Shown here piece after piece: positions 1 to 6,824 of a DNA stretch of 64,000 nt. The DNA is taken from positions 124,001-188,000 of the forward strand of contig DUCM01000017.1 of assembly GCA_012959785.1 (NCBI GenBank). Direction: 5' to 3'. This DNA comes from Planctomycetota bacterium (GTDB lineage Bacteria; Planctomycetota; UBA1135; GCA-002686595). Each line of letters begins with the position of its first letter. Position 1 is the first letter of the stretch. The translations under genes were made by a program, and so were the position numbers. The notes beneath the pieces are model-generated. The model saw only the letters and a list, made by a program, of their open reading frames with translations, was not told where the DNA came from and ran no database searches.

Positions 1-100
1 CTTCAAGGAAATCGACGCCGAGACCCAGGCGGCGGTCAAGCAGTACGCCGCCGACATGGCCTACCTCAAGGATGAATTGCGTAAGGCCACCGATTCCTGA
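1..100 (+). CDS. C-terminal fragment of an unidentified protein
   Basis: An open frame enters from the left edge (codons in phase with position 2) and ends at TGA 98-100. It gives about 32 residues ending in DELRKATDS. The fragment is charged and looks helical, but it is too short to assign to a family. It converges on the glycosyltransferase gene with a 25-bp gap that holds a small CCCG-TAG-CGGG hairpin. Confidence 0.6.
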   Translation, partial: FKEIDAETQAAVKQYAADMAYLKDELRKATDS

Positions 101-125
101 AGCGTTCCCCGTAGCGGGCTAGACT

Positions 126-1277
126 TCACAAATCAGCCTTGCCCACCGCGGGCGAGAGTTCGGATGGGCTTTCGGTCTTGGGAGCTGCGGCCAGGGTGCG
201 CAGGAGTAGGGCCTCGAAGTCCTCGGCCACGCGCACCCAGTTGAACTCCTCGAGAGCCACTTCGCGGGCCCGTTGACTCCAGCGCTTGCGCGCTTGCGGG
301 GAGGCCGAAGCGCGGGTCAGGGCCGCACTCCAGGCATCTAGATTGCCGGGGGCGACCAGCAGGCCAGTCTCGCCATCGCGCACCAGGGCGCTCAAGCGTG
401 GCAGTTTAGAGGCGATCACCGGCAGGCCGCAGGCCAGGGCCCGGGGGATCTGTTTGCCGCGCACGCTGTCGTCCACCGCCGGAACGCAGAGCAGAGTGGC
501 GCTGCCCATCAAGCCCGGTAGCTCTTCGGCGCGCGGACGCTGCAACCAGTGCAGCCTCGCTCCCACGCCCAGACGATCGGCCAGAGCGCGCAGGACCTTG
601 CGACCGTGCAGGGGCCCGTCACCGGCGAGTACCAGGGTCCAATCGCGGCCCTGTCCCACGGTGCGGGCAAAGGCTTCGATCAAACACTCGAGGCCGCGGC
701 CGGGACCCACGCGGCCTGCGTAGAGCAGGATGCGTCCGCGCAGGCGGTGGTGCGAGACCAGACTCGAAGTCAATCCTGGCCGATAGTGCTGCAGGTCAAC
801 GCCCGCGCCCTGGACTTCAATTCTGTTCGACTCGAAGCCCTCGCTCAGAGCTTGTTCACGAGCCTGTGGATCGAGGGCCACAACGCACGCGGCGCGGCGA
901 CGCACCAGGGGGCCCCAGAGTTTCTGTCCCAGCCAACGCAACAAACGTTCGTGCCAGCGACCGGGCCCGCTGAAACCCGACTCCACCAGGATCAGCGGAA
1001 CCTCCAGGCGGTGGCAGGCGCGGGCGCCCTTCAAGGCCGCCGGGGAAAGGGCGTCGTAGGCAACGATGATCTCGGGCGCAAAACCCAAGAGGCTGCCATC
1101 GCCGTCGCCATCGCCAGCCTCGCTGGAGCGCGGGATGACCCCCGCCGGAGCACCGAAGCCCCGCACGGTGTGTCCGCGGTTGAGCAATTCGCGAGCCAGT
1201 TGGGGAGCCCAGTCCCCGCCCTTGACCCCCAGGTCGAAGGGGTTGAGCAGGATGGCGATGCGGAGGGAACGGGTCAC
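126..1277 (-). CDS. GT4-family glycosyltransferase (GT-B fold)
   Basis: This 383-residue protein starts at GTG 1277 (MTRSLRIAILLNPFDLG). Its N-terminal half is a Rossmann-type acceptor domain with a GGDWAPQLARELLNRGH segment. The C-terminal half has the typical GT4 sugar-nucleotide signatures: LLYAGRVGPGRGLECLIEAF, LVLAGDGPLHGRK and ALACGLPVIAS followed by VRDGETGLLV. It probably transfers a hexose in cell-envelope glycan synthesis at the inner membrane. One oddity is that the family's usual E-x7-E motif is not intact: the first Glu is Arg (IPRALACG) and the second position is not Glu. Donor and acceptor cannot be told from sequence. It is divergent from the HAD gene across a 164-bp gap, and no sugar-nucleotide gene is adjacent. 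Confidence 0.85.
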   Translation of the reverse strand: MTRSLRIAILLNPFDLGVKGGDWAPQLARELLNRGHTVRGFGAPAGVIPRSSEAGDGDGDGSLLGFAPEIIVAYDALSPAALKGARACHRLEVPLILVESGFSGPGRWHERLLRWLGQKLWGPLVRRRAACVVALDPQAREQALSEGFESNRIEVQGAGVDLQHYRPGLTSSLVSHHRLRGRILLYAGRVGPGRGLECLIEAFARTVGQGRDWTLVLAGDGPLHGRKVLRALADRLGVGARLHWLQRPRAEELPGLMGSATLLCVPAVDDSVRGKQIPRALACGLPVIASKLPRLSALVRDGETGLLVAPGNLDAWSAALTRASASPQARKRWSQRAREVALEEFNWVRVAEDFEALLLRTLAAAPKTESPSELSPAVGKADL

Positions 1278-1441
1278 GAAATTCAGTGAGGGCGAAGGGA
1301 TAGCCCGGTCTTAGAAGAATAGCCCTCTTTGGGCTCTCTTTCGACGGTTTCAGAGGTCGGGCTCAAGCCCAGTCCGTGGCTGCCGACAACAAGGCCGTCA
1401 ACCGGCCCCTTAGCCCGCTCTAGCCCCTGATTCTTTCTTCT

Positions 1442-2074
1442 ATGCCCCACGCCAGACACCCCCTCGATTCCATCCGTCCCGCCCTGCCCGGCACCACCCC
1501 GCCCCGCCGGGCCCTCTTCATCGATCGCTGGGGAACGCTGCTCGAGCTGCCCGAGAAGGGCTACGAGGCGCGCTTCGAGGAGGCCCGTTTCAGCCCTGGA
1601 GCCCTGGATCTCCTGTTCCGCGCCCACCAGGCTGACTGGAGCCTCTATCTCGTGGGCAACGAGGATGCCGTGGCCCTGGGCAAACTGGCCGACTCAACCT
1701 GGGCGCGCTTCGAACGCGACCTCATAGACCACATGGCCGCCCTTGGTGTGCCGTTGGAGCGCAACTACGCCTGCCTCGACCACCCTGAAAATGGTCGCGG
1801 GGAGCACCTGCGGGACTCGGTCTTCCGCCTGCCCAACACGGGCATCATGTACCACGCCAAGCAGCACGACGGCGTCCGCCTCGACAAGAGTTGGGTCATC
1901 GGCGACTCGTCCCTGGAGTTGGCTGCGGGTTGGCGCTCGGGTTGCTTGACGGCTGGCGTTCGCACCGGCCAGGCTTGCGCCGATGGCACCGTGGCGTTCG
2001 ACCCGACTTTCATCGCGGAGGATATCCAAGAGGCCCTCGAGTCGATCCTGCGCGGATCGTTCATCCAGAGCTGA
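1442..2074 (+). CDS. HAD-superfamily protein, GmhB/HisB-like, catalytically degenerate
   Basis: This 210-residue protein aligns by eye with the small histidinol-phosphate / heptose-bisphosphate phosphatase branch of the HAD family. The nucleophile motif reads FIDRWGTLL (D28), where the family has DRDGT, so the general acid/base Asp is Trp30. Motif II is LVGNED instead of a TN-type motif. The usual Lys-Pro region is replaced by LPNTGIMYHA. Motif IV is GDSSLEL (D155, E159). The fold is probably kept but phosphatase activity looks impaired or lost. It may bind a sugar phosphate, or act on another substrate. It lies alone between a glycosyltransferase and the FecR-like gene, both on the opposite strand. 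Confidence 0.7.
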   Translation: MPHARHPLDSIRPALPGTTPPRRALFIDRWGTLLELPEKGYEARFEEARFSPGALDLLFRAHQADWSLYLVGNEDAVALGKLADSTWARFERDLIDHMAALGVPLERNYACLDHPENGRGEHLRDSVFRLPNTGIMYHAKQHDGVRLDKSWVIGDSSLELAAGWRSGCLTAGVRTGQACADGTVAFDPTFIAEDIQEALESILRGSFIQS

Positions 2075-2107
2075 GCCGCTGGTCAGGTGGCCCTTGACCA
2101 GGGCGGG

Positions 2108-2397
2108 TCAGAGCTCCAGTCGGATCTCGAGCTGGCCCCAGTCCCCCGGCGGGAGGGTGCTGGCGCCGCCGGGCAGCGCGCAGCTCCCGCGGTACTGGCC
2201 GTGGGGCAAGCCCACGAGGTCCGCGCCGCCCATGGCGTCGCTCACGAGCTGGACCGCCTCGGAAGTCAAGCGCCCTTTCGCGAGCCAGCCGCTGACGAGT
2301 GCCCTATTACTCCAGGTTCTCAAACTCCAGCCGCGCCCCGGGACGCCGCTGGCGTCCACGAGGTGCGTGGCGCTCTTGGCGCGCGGGCTCGACCCTA
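2108..2397 (-). other. Out-of-frame continuation of the FecR-like protein
   Basis: Immediately downstream of the TAA at 2398-2400, the next minus-strand frame reads GSSPRAKSATHLVDASG, GRGWSLRTWSN and DWGQLEIRLEL, ending at a stop at 2108. This looks like ordinary protein and completes the domain cut off upstream. The two frames are joined by a single-base deletion, or a gain of two bases, around 2395-2410. There is no start signal or ribosome site of its own, so a separate gene is unlikely. Confidence 0.6.
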
Positions 2398-3621
2398 TTA
2401 ATCGTCGAGGACGCCGCGGGCCGGGAAGAGGCGCACCCAGCCGCCGTGGCTGCGCACGGAGCCGTCTGCTTCCACGAGCAGGAAGGCGCCGGGAAAGAGG
2501 CGGTAGTCGTAGAGCGAGCTGAAAAACAGAATCGGCCTGGGGGCGTCGAGGGCCACCGATATCCGGCGCAAACCTCCGGCGAGCTGCTCGATGATCCAAT
2601 CGGGACTGTCCTCAAGCACGAAGGCTCGACGCGGATCGAGGCGCGCCGCTTCCAGGCCGCAGTAGTCGCGGGTCTCGCTGAGTCGCGGCGAGGGCTCGGT
2701 CTGGGGCTCGGGGGTAGATTCCGCGCCAGCCGGGGGCCCCTGGGCGGCTTGGGGCGCGGGTTCCGCCGGGCTTTCGAGCTCGGGGTCTAGCACGGCCTCC
2801 GGCGCCGGCACGCCTGGGCCCGGCACCTCAAGCACCGACAGGGGCGGTGCGGCACCCTTTTTTGGGCTAGCTCCAAAGGGCCAGTCCACCTCCTCCCAAG
2901 GGCACGCATCGACGCTCCCGGGGCTCCAGGGCCATTCCAGGGTGGACCAGGGGCGCATCGGCGCCTCCCCGCGGCCGGGAATCGGTCCGGTGCCCCAGGG
3001 CCAGGCGATCGTGGGCCAGTGGGCATCCAGGGCAGAGTCAGGCTCGGCACGGGGCCAAAGGCCTCCTGTGAGTCGCACGCTCATGCCCGCCGCGATCCAC
3101 TCGGGAACCTGGGCCGAGGGTCCAGCGATCCACCAGACTCGCGCTCGCCGTCCCCCTTGGTGGGTGATGCGCGCGCCGCCACCGGCCAGGTTGGCCAGAG
3201 AGAGAGCGCCGCGGCTGGCCTCCAGGCGCCAGTTGCCGCCGAGGTCCACGCGCCAGGTACCCCGGCGCACTTCGACTTCGGCACTTTCAAAAACACCGAA
3301 GACCAGGTGCAGCTCCTCGCCTGCGGTGCCGGCCTGCCAGTGCAGCGAGGCTGGACCTTCTAGGGCGAGACTGCCCCTGTTCGGAAAGGCCAATTGCGCC
3401 CGTGAACCCGGAGCCAATTCGAATTGCCCCGAACCTTCAAGGCGCAAGGGTCCGTCGTGACGGCCCAGGGGTGTGACCCCCTCAGCGTCCACCACCATCG
3501 CGCGGCCGCGCTCGAGTTCGATGCGACAGGTCAAGGCTGCTTCGCTGGCCGCGGCCTGGGGCGCCCAAAGGGCCAGAGAGAAGACGGCCCACGCAAGGCG
3601 CCAATACGGGAAATGATTCAT
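2398..3621 (-). CDS. Exported FecR-like protein, reading frame interrupted near its C-terminus
   Basis: I start the gene at ATG 3621 because MNHFPYWRLAWAVFSLALWAPQAAAS is a clean Sec signal peptide (shown as MNHFPYWRLAWAV followed by a hydrophobic core); an in-frame ATG at 3723 would add 34 unlikely residues. The mature part carries a FecR-like beta-rich domain (VFGVFESAEVEVRRG, WRLEASRGALSLANLAGG) and then a Pro/Glu-rich linker. A second globular domain follows (SPDWIIEQLAGGLRRISVAL, ILFFSSLYDYRLFPGAFLLV). The frame ends at TAA 2398 inside that domain, and the rest of the domain appears to lie in another frame (2108-2397). The role is unknown, probably periplasmic. It may be a pseudogene, or the break may be a sequence error. 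Confidence 0.65.
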   Translation of the reverse strand: MNHFPYWRLAWAVFSLALWAPQAAASEAALTCRIELERGRAMVVDAEGVTPLGRHDGPLRLEGSGQFELAPGSRAQLAFPNRGSLALEGPASLHWQAGTAGEELHLVFGVFESAEVEVRRGTWRVDLGGNWRLEASRGALSLANLAGGGARITHQGGRRARVWWIAGPSAQVPEWIAAGMSVRLTGGLWPRAEPDSALDAHWPTIAWPWGTGPIPGRGEAPMRPWSTLEWPWSPGSVDACPWEEVDWPFGASPKKGAAPPLSVLEVPGPGVPAPEAVLDPELESPAEPAPQAAQGPPAGAESTPEPQTEPSPRLSETRDYCGLEAARLDPRRAFVLEDSPDWIIEQLAGGLRRISVALDAPRPILFFSSLYDYRLFPGAFLLVEADGSVRSHGGWVRLFPARGVLDD

Positions 3622-3768
3622 GGGATCGGGGAGGGTGCTCCAAAAAAACGAACGCACACGCCCGGTCTCTTCGGCGCAGCGCTGGGGCTGACTCGACGCA
3701 AGCCCGAGGAGAATCCAAGACACCTACCCGCGGCCCCCAAGGCGGGCCGCGGAGGCCCCGGAGTGGAA

Positions 3769-4902
3769 CTATTTACCGCCGCTGCCGCCCGCCAGGCGCG
3801 AGCGAATCCAGCCCGCTCGCAGGGAGTCTCGCTCGGAAGCTCCGGGCAGGGATTCGGGCTTGTTTTCGCGGGATAGCGCCAAGAGGTGCCCCTTCTGGAC
3901 CTGCACCCCAAGCTCGTTCAGGACCCGCATGGAGGTGGCATCCAAGATTCCCAGGTAACGACCCAGGCGCACCGTGGAGATGTGACCGAGGGCAGCCTCG
4001 GTGCCCAAGGAACGCGAAGTCCGCAGCACGCCCAGGGAGCGACTGATGCGGTCCTTGAGAGCCGCAGGCTGGTCGTCGAAGAGTGCGCTGCGCACCTTGC
4101 GTTCGAAGTTGACGATCACCGGCACCAAGGCGTGCAGATCCTCCATCAAGCTCGCCTCGCTGCGGCCCAGGGTTACCTGGTTGCTGATCTGATAGAAGTC
4201 CCCCACCGCCCGACTGCCTTCGCCGTGCAAACCTCGCACGGCCAGACCGGTGCGCTCGGCGGCGGCGAAGACCTTTTCCAATTCCGAACGCACCAAACCC
4301 AGACCCGGCAGGTGCAGCATGACCGAGGCCCGCAGGCCCGTGCCCACATTCGTCGGGCACCCTGTCAGGTAGCCCAGCTTTTCGGTGAAGGCAAGGGGCA
4401 GGCGCGTTTCGAGGAAACGGTCGAGTGTTTCGGCCGCGGCGAAAGCGCCGTCAAAATCGAAACCTGGCGCCACCGACTGGATGCGCAGGTGGTCTTCTTC
4501 ATTGACCATGACTGACAGGCGTTCGGTCTCGCCAAAGGCCACGGCGCGCCCCGGCGGAGTTTCGCCCGCTTCGTTCTCGGGGGCCAGGTCGCTGCTGATC
4601 AGGTGTCGCTCGCGGAGCATCATGCGCAGGACCGGGCCGGCCTTCTCCATGGGCACCCAGCGGGTCTCCCCGTCGAGGGCCGCCGCGATCAAATGCGGCT
4701 CGACCAGCTGCGCCAACTCCCGGGCCCGCTCCGGCGCCAGCCGCGAGCAGAAGGGAAAACCGCGCAGGTTGCGCGCCAGGCGGACCCGGCACGAAACCAC
4801 CACATCGGAACTCTCCGCCCCAGCTGCCCCCCCGGACCCAGCTGTCATCCACGAGCTGACGCGCTCGGCGAAGTCGTGTAGATCGATGGGGGTGTAATCC
4901 AA
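3769..4902 (-). CDS. mcsB: Protein-arginine kinase McsB (ATP:guanido phosphotransferase)
   Basis: McsB phosphorylates arginine side chains of proteins to mark them for ClpCP degradation. This 377-residue protein has the family landmarks in order: VVVSCRVRLARNLRGFPF (nucleotide-binding arginines), VNEEDHLRIQ and GCPTNVGTGLRASVML, which contains the guanido-substrate Cys. Its C-terminal half includes DFYQISNQVTLGRSE and a segment ending LGRYLGILD. The best start is TTG 4902; no in-frame ATG gives the conserved N-terminus. In Firmicutes mcsB sits next to mcsA in a ctsR-mcsA-mcsB-clpC cluster. Here the gene upstream is a divergent permease and no zinc-finger McsA is adjacent, so its activator, if any, lies elsewhere. 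Confidence 0.93.
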   Translation of the reverse strand: MDYTPIDLHDFAERVSSWMTAGSGGAAGAESSDVVVSCRVRLARNLRGFPFCSRLAPERARELAQLVEPHLIAAALDGETRWVPMEKAGPVLRMMLRERHLISSDLAPENEAGETPPGRAVAFGETERLSVMVNEEDHLRIQSVAPGFDFDGAFAAAETLDRFLETRLPLAFTEKLGYLTGCPTNVGTGLRASVMLHLPGLGLVRSELEKVFAAAERTGLAVRGLHGEGSRAVGDFYQISNQVTLGRSEASLMEDLHALVPVIVNFERKVRSALFDDQPAALKDRISRSLGVLRTSRSLGTEAALGHISTVRLGRYLGILDATSMRVLNELGVQVQKGHLLALSRENKPESLPGASERDSLRAGWIRSRLAGGSGGK

Positions 4903-5027
4903 GGGGCTTCTCAGGGGGTTGGCTTGGCCGCCAGCAGAGGACTGGCCAACTAGCTTCCATGATCCATAGGTTAGCGCCGCTTGCCTCGGAAGACAGCCCT
5001 TGCCATCCTTGCCGCTGGAGATATCCC

Positions 5028-6824
5028 ATGCCCCACTTCGAACCCAGCCACATCGTCCTAGCCGTCCTGCTCGCCAGCCTGGTGCTGTTCGTGACGGATT
5101 TCGTGCGATTTGACCTGATCGCCGTGGGGGTGGCCACGCTCCTGGCGGCCACCGGCGTGCTCACGCCCGAGGAAGCCTATGCGGGATTCTCGTCTCCGGC
5201 GATCCTCCTGATCGCCTCCATGTACATCTTTGGCGCGGCCTTCACCCGGGTGGGCCTGGCGGATTACCTGGGCGCGCGGACCCTGGGCAAGGAGGACCTC
5301 GGGGAGCTGTGGTTGGTCCTGCGGGTGGTGCTGCTCAGCAGCGTGCTCTCGGCCTTCCTCTCCAACGCCGGAGTGGTGGCGATTCTGATCCCGGTCCTGG
5401 CCGGGATCGCTCGGCGGCGGCAGATCCCTGCTTCGAAACTCATGCTGCCGCTCGCCTACGGCAGCTTGATGGGCGGCCTCTTGACCGTCATCGCTACCTC
5501 CAAGAACCTGGCCATCAATGACCTGTGTGCAACCTACGGTCACGAACCTCTGGCGCTCTTCGAGTTCACGGCCTTTGGCCTGGTGATGTTGGGCGTGGGG
5601 CTCTTGTACTTCGTCTTCCCCGGACGCGCGCTGCTGCCCACTTCGCGGGTGGACGAGACCCTGGCCGAGCACTATCAGATGCCCAAATTCGTGACCGAGG
5701 TTCTGGTGGAACCGGCCAGCACCTTGATCAATCGCTCGGTGGGCGAAACCGATTTTTTTCAGCGCTACGGCGTGACCGTACTGGGCATCGTGCGCCCCGA
5801 CTCGACCCGCGTCCTGGCGCCTGGTCCCTACAACCGCATCCGGCGCGACGACACCCTGCTCCTGCAAGGCACGCCCGAGGACATCCTGCGCCTGCGTGAA
5901 GACCAATCGGTCAAGCTGGTCGATTCCGCCAAGACCGCTGACACCCAACTGGTGGCCGACGATGTAGTGCTCCTCGAAGCGGTCATCCCCGCGGGCTCCG
6001 GGCTCCACGGCCGCACCCTGGCCGAGGCCGAGTTTCGGGCCCAGACCGGTTTGAATGTACTGGCCATTTCCAAGCACGGCGAAGTCCAACCCGGCCGCCT
6101 CGACGAGGTGCGCCTGGAAGTGGGCGACACGCTCTTGATCCAGGGCCACCAACGGGATGTGGACCGCGCCCGGCGCACGCGCGAGATTCTGCCCCTCGAC
6201 CAGGTCCAGCGGGCACCCCTGGGCCGTGACGCCTGGATCAGCGTGGCCGCCCTGTTGTTTGTCTTGACCGTGGCCTACTTCCAGTGGATGCCGCTCTCCG
6301 TGGCGGCGGTGATCGGAGCCTTGGTGCTGGTCTTCACGGGCTCGGTGCCGGGCAAGGACCTCTACCAGCAGCTCGACTGGAGCGCCCTGATCCTGATCGG
6401 CGGCATGCTCTCCCTGGGGCGCGCCTTCCAGAAAACGCACCTGGACCGGGAACTGGCCGAGCTTCTGGGCCAGCTCGCCGGCGAGGCCAACTCGCACTAC
6501 GCCATGATCGGGGGGTTGATGTTCTGCGCCGCGGCCCTGACCCAAGTCACCACCCACATCGCCGCCGCGGTGATCATGTGTCCTGTGGCCCTGTCGTTCG
6601 CCGACCAGGCGGGCCTGAACGACCGGGCCTTTATCATGGCCGTCCTGACCGGTGCCAGCCTGGCCTTCATGTCGCCCGTGGCCCACCAAGCCAACGCCAT
6701 GGTGGTGGGCCCGGGCGACTACAAGTATCGCGACTTCGTCAAGGTCGGTACGCCCCTCGCCGTGTTGATGTTCGCTGTGGCTGTTTGGCTTATCCCTGTG
6801 ATGTTCCCCATGGGTGGTATGTAG
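5028..6824 (+). CDS. SLC13/DASS-type anion permease with two TrkA-C domains
   Basis: This 598-residue inner-membrane transporter probably moves a dicarboxylate, sulfate or similar anion with Na+. ATG 5028 is preceded by CTGGAG at 5015-5020, which favours it over the in-frame ATG at 4959. The N-terminal membrane half begins LAVLLASLVLFVTDFVRFDL and contains FSSPAILLIASMYIFG and SNAGVVAILIPVLAG. Two soluble TrkA-C modules follow at roughly residues 210-390 (for example VTVLGIVRPDSTRVL and DTLLIQGHQRDV). A second membrane half ends with SPVAHQANAMVVGPGDYKY. TrkA-C domains usually bind a small ligand and gate transport. The gene overlaps the downstream glycosidase-like gene by one base. Confidence 0.88.
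   Translation: MPHFEPSHIVLAVLLASLVLFVTDFVRFDLIAVGVATLLAATGVLTPEEAYAGFSSPAILLIASMYIFGAAFTRVGLADYLGARTLGKEDLGELWLVLRVVLLSSVLSAFLSNAGVVAILIPVLAGIARRRQIPASKLMLPLAYGSLMGGLLTVIATSKNLAINDLCATYGHEPLALFEFTAFGLVMLGVGLLYFVFPGRALLPTSRVDETLAEHYQMPKFVTEVLVEPASTLINRSVGETDFFQRYGVTVLGIVRPDSTRVLAPGPYNRIRRDDTLLLQGTPEDILRLREDQSVKLVDSAKTADTQLVADDVVLLEAVIPAGSGLHGRTLAEAEFRAQTGLNVLAISKHGEVQPGRLDEVRLEVGDTLLIQGHQRDVDRARRTREILPLDQVQRAPLGRDAWISVAALLFVLTVAYFQWMPLSVAAVIGALVLVFTGSVPGKDLYQQLDWSALILIGGMLSLGRAFQKTHLDRELAELLGQLAGEANSHYAMIGGLMFCAAALTQVTTHIAAAVIMCPVALSFADQAGLNDRAFIMAVLTGASLAFMSPVAHQANAMVVGPGDYKYRDFVKVGTPLAVLMFAVAVWLIPVMFPMGGM

Noticed and set aside
1310-1380. AGCCCTCTTTGGGCT and GGGCTCAAGCCC hairpins between the GT4 and HAD genes
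   Set aside because: Short GC-rich inverted repeats are expected by chance in this DNA; spacing to either gene gives no clear terminator or operator.
2395-2400. Possible stop-codon recoding in the FecR-like gene
   Set aside because: The stop is TAA, not TGA, the downstream protein is in a different frame, and there is no slippery sequence. A one-base deletion explains it better.
3612-3623. ATGATTCATGGG as a second copy of the MITE end
   Set aside because: Only part of the terminal repeat matches, it is the start-codon region of the FecR-like gene, and there is no paired end or CTAG.
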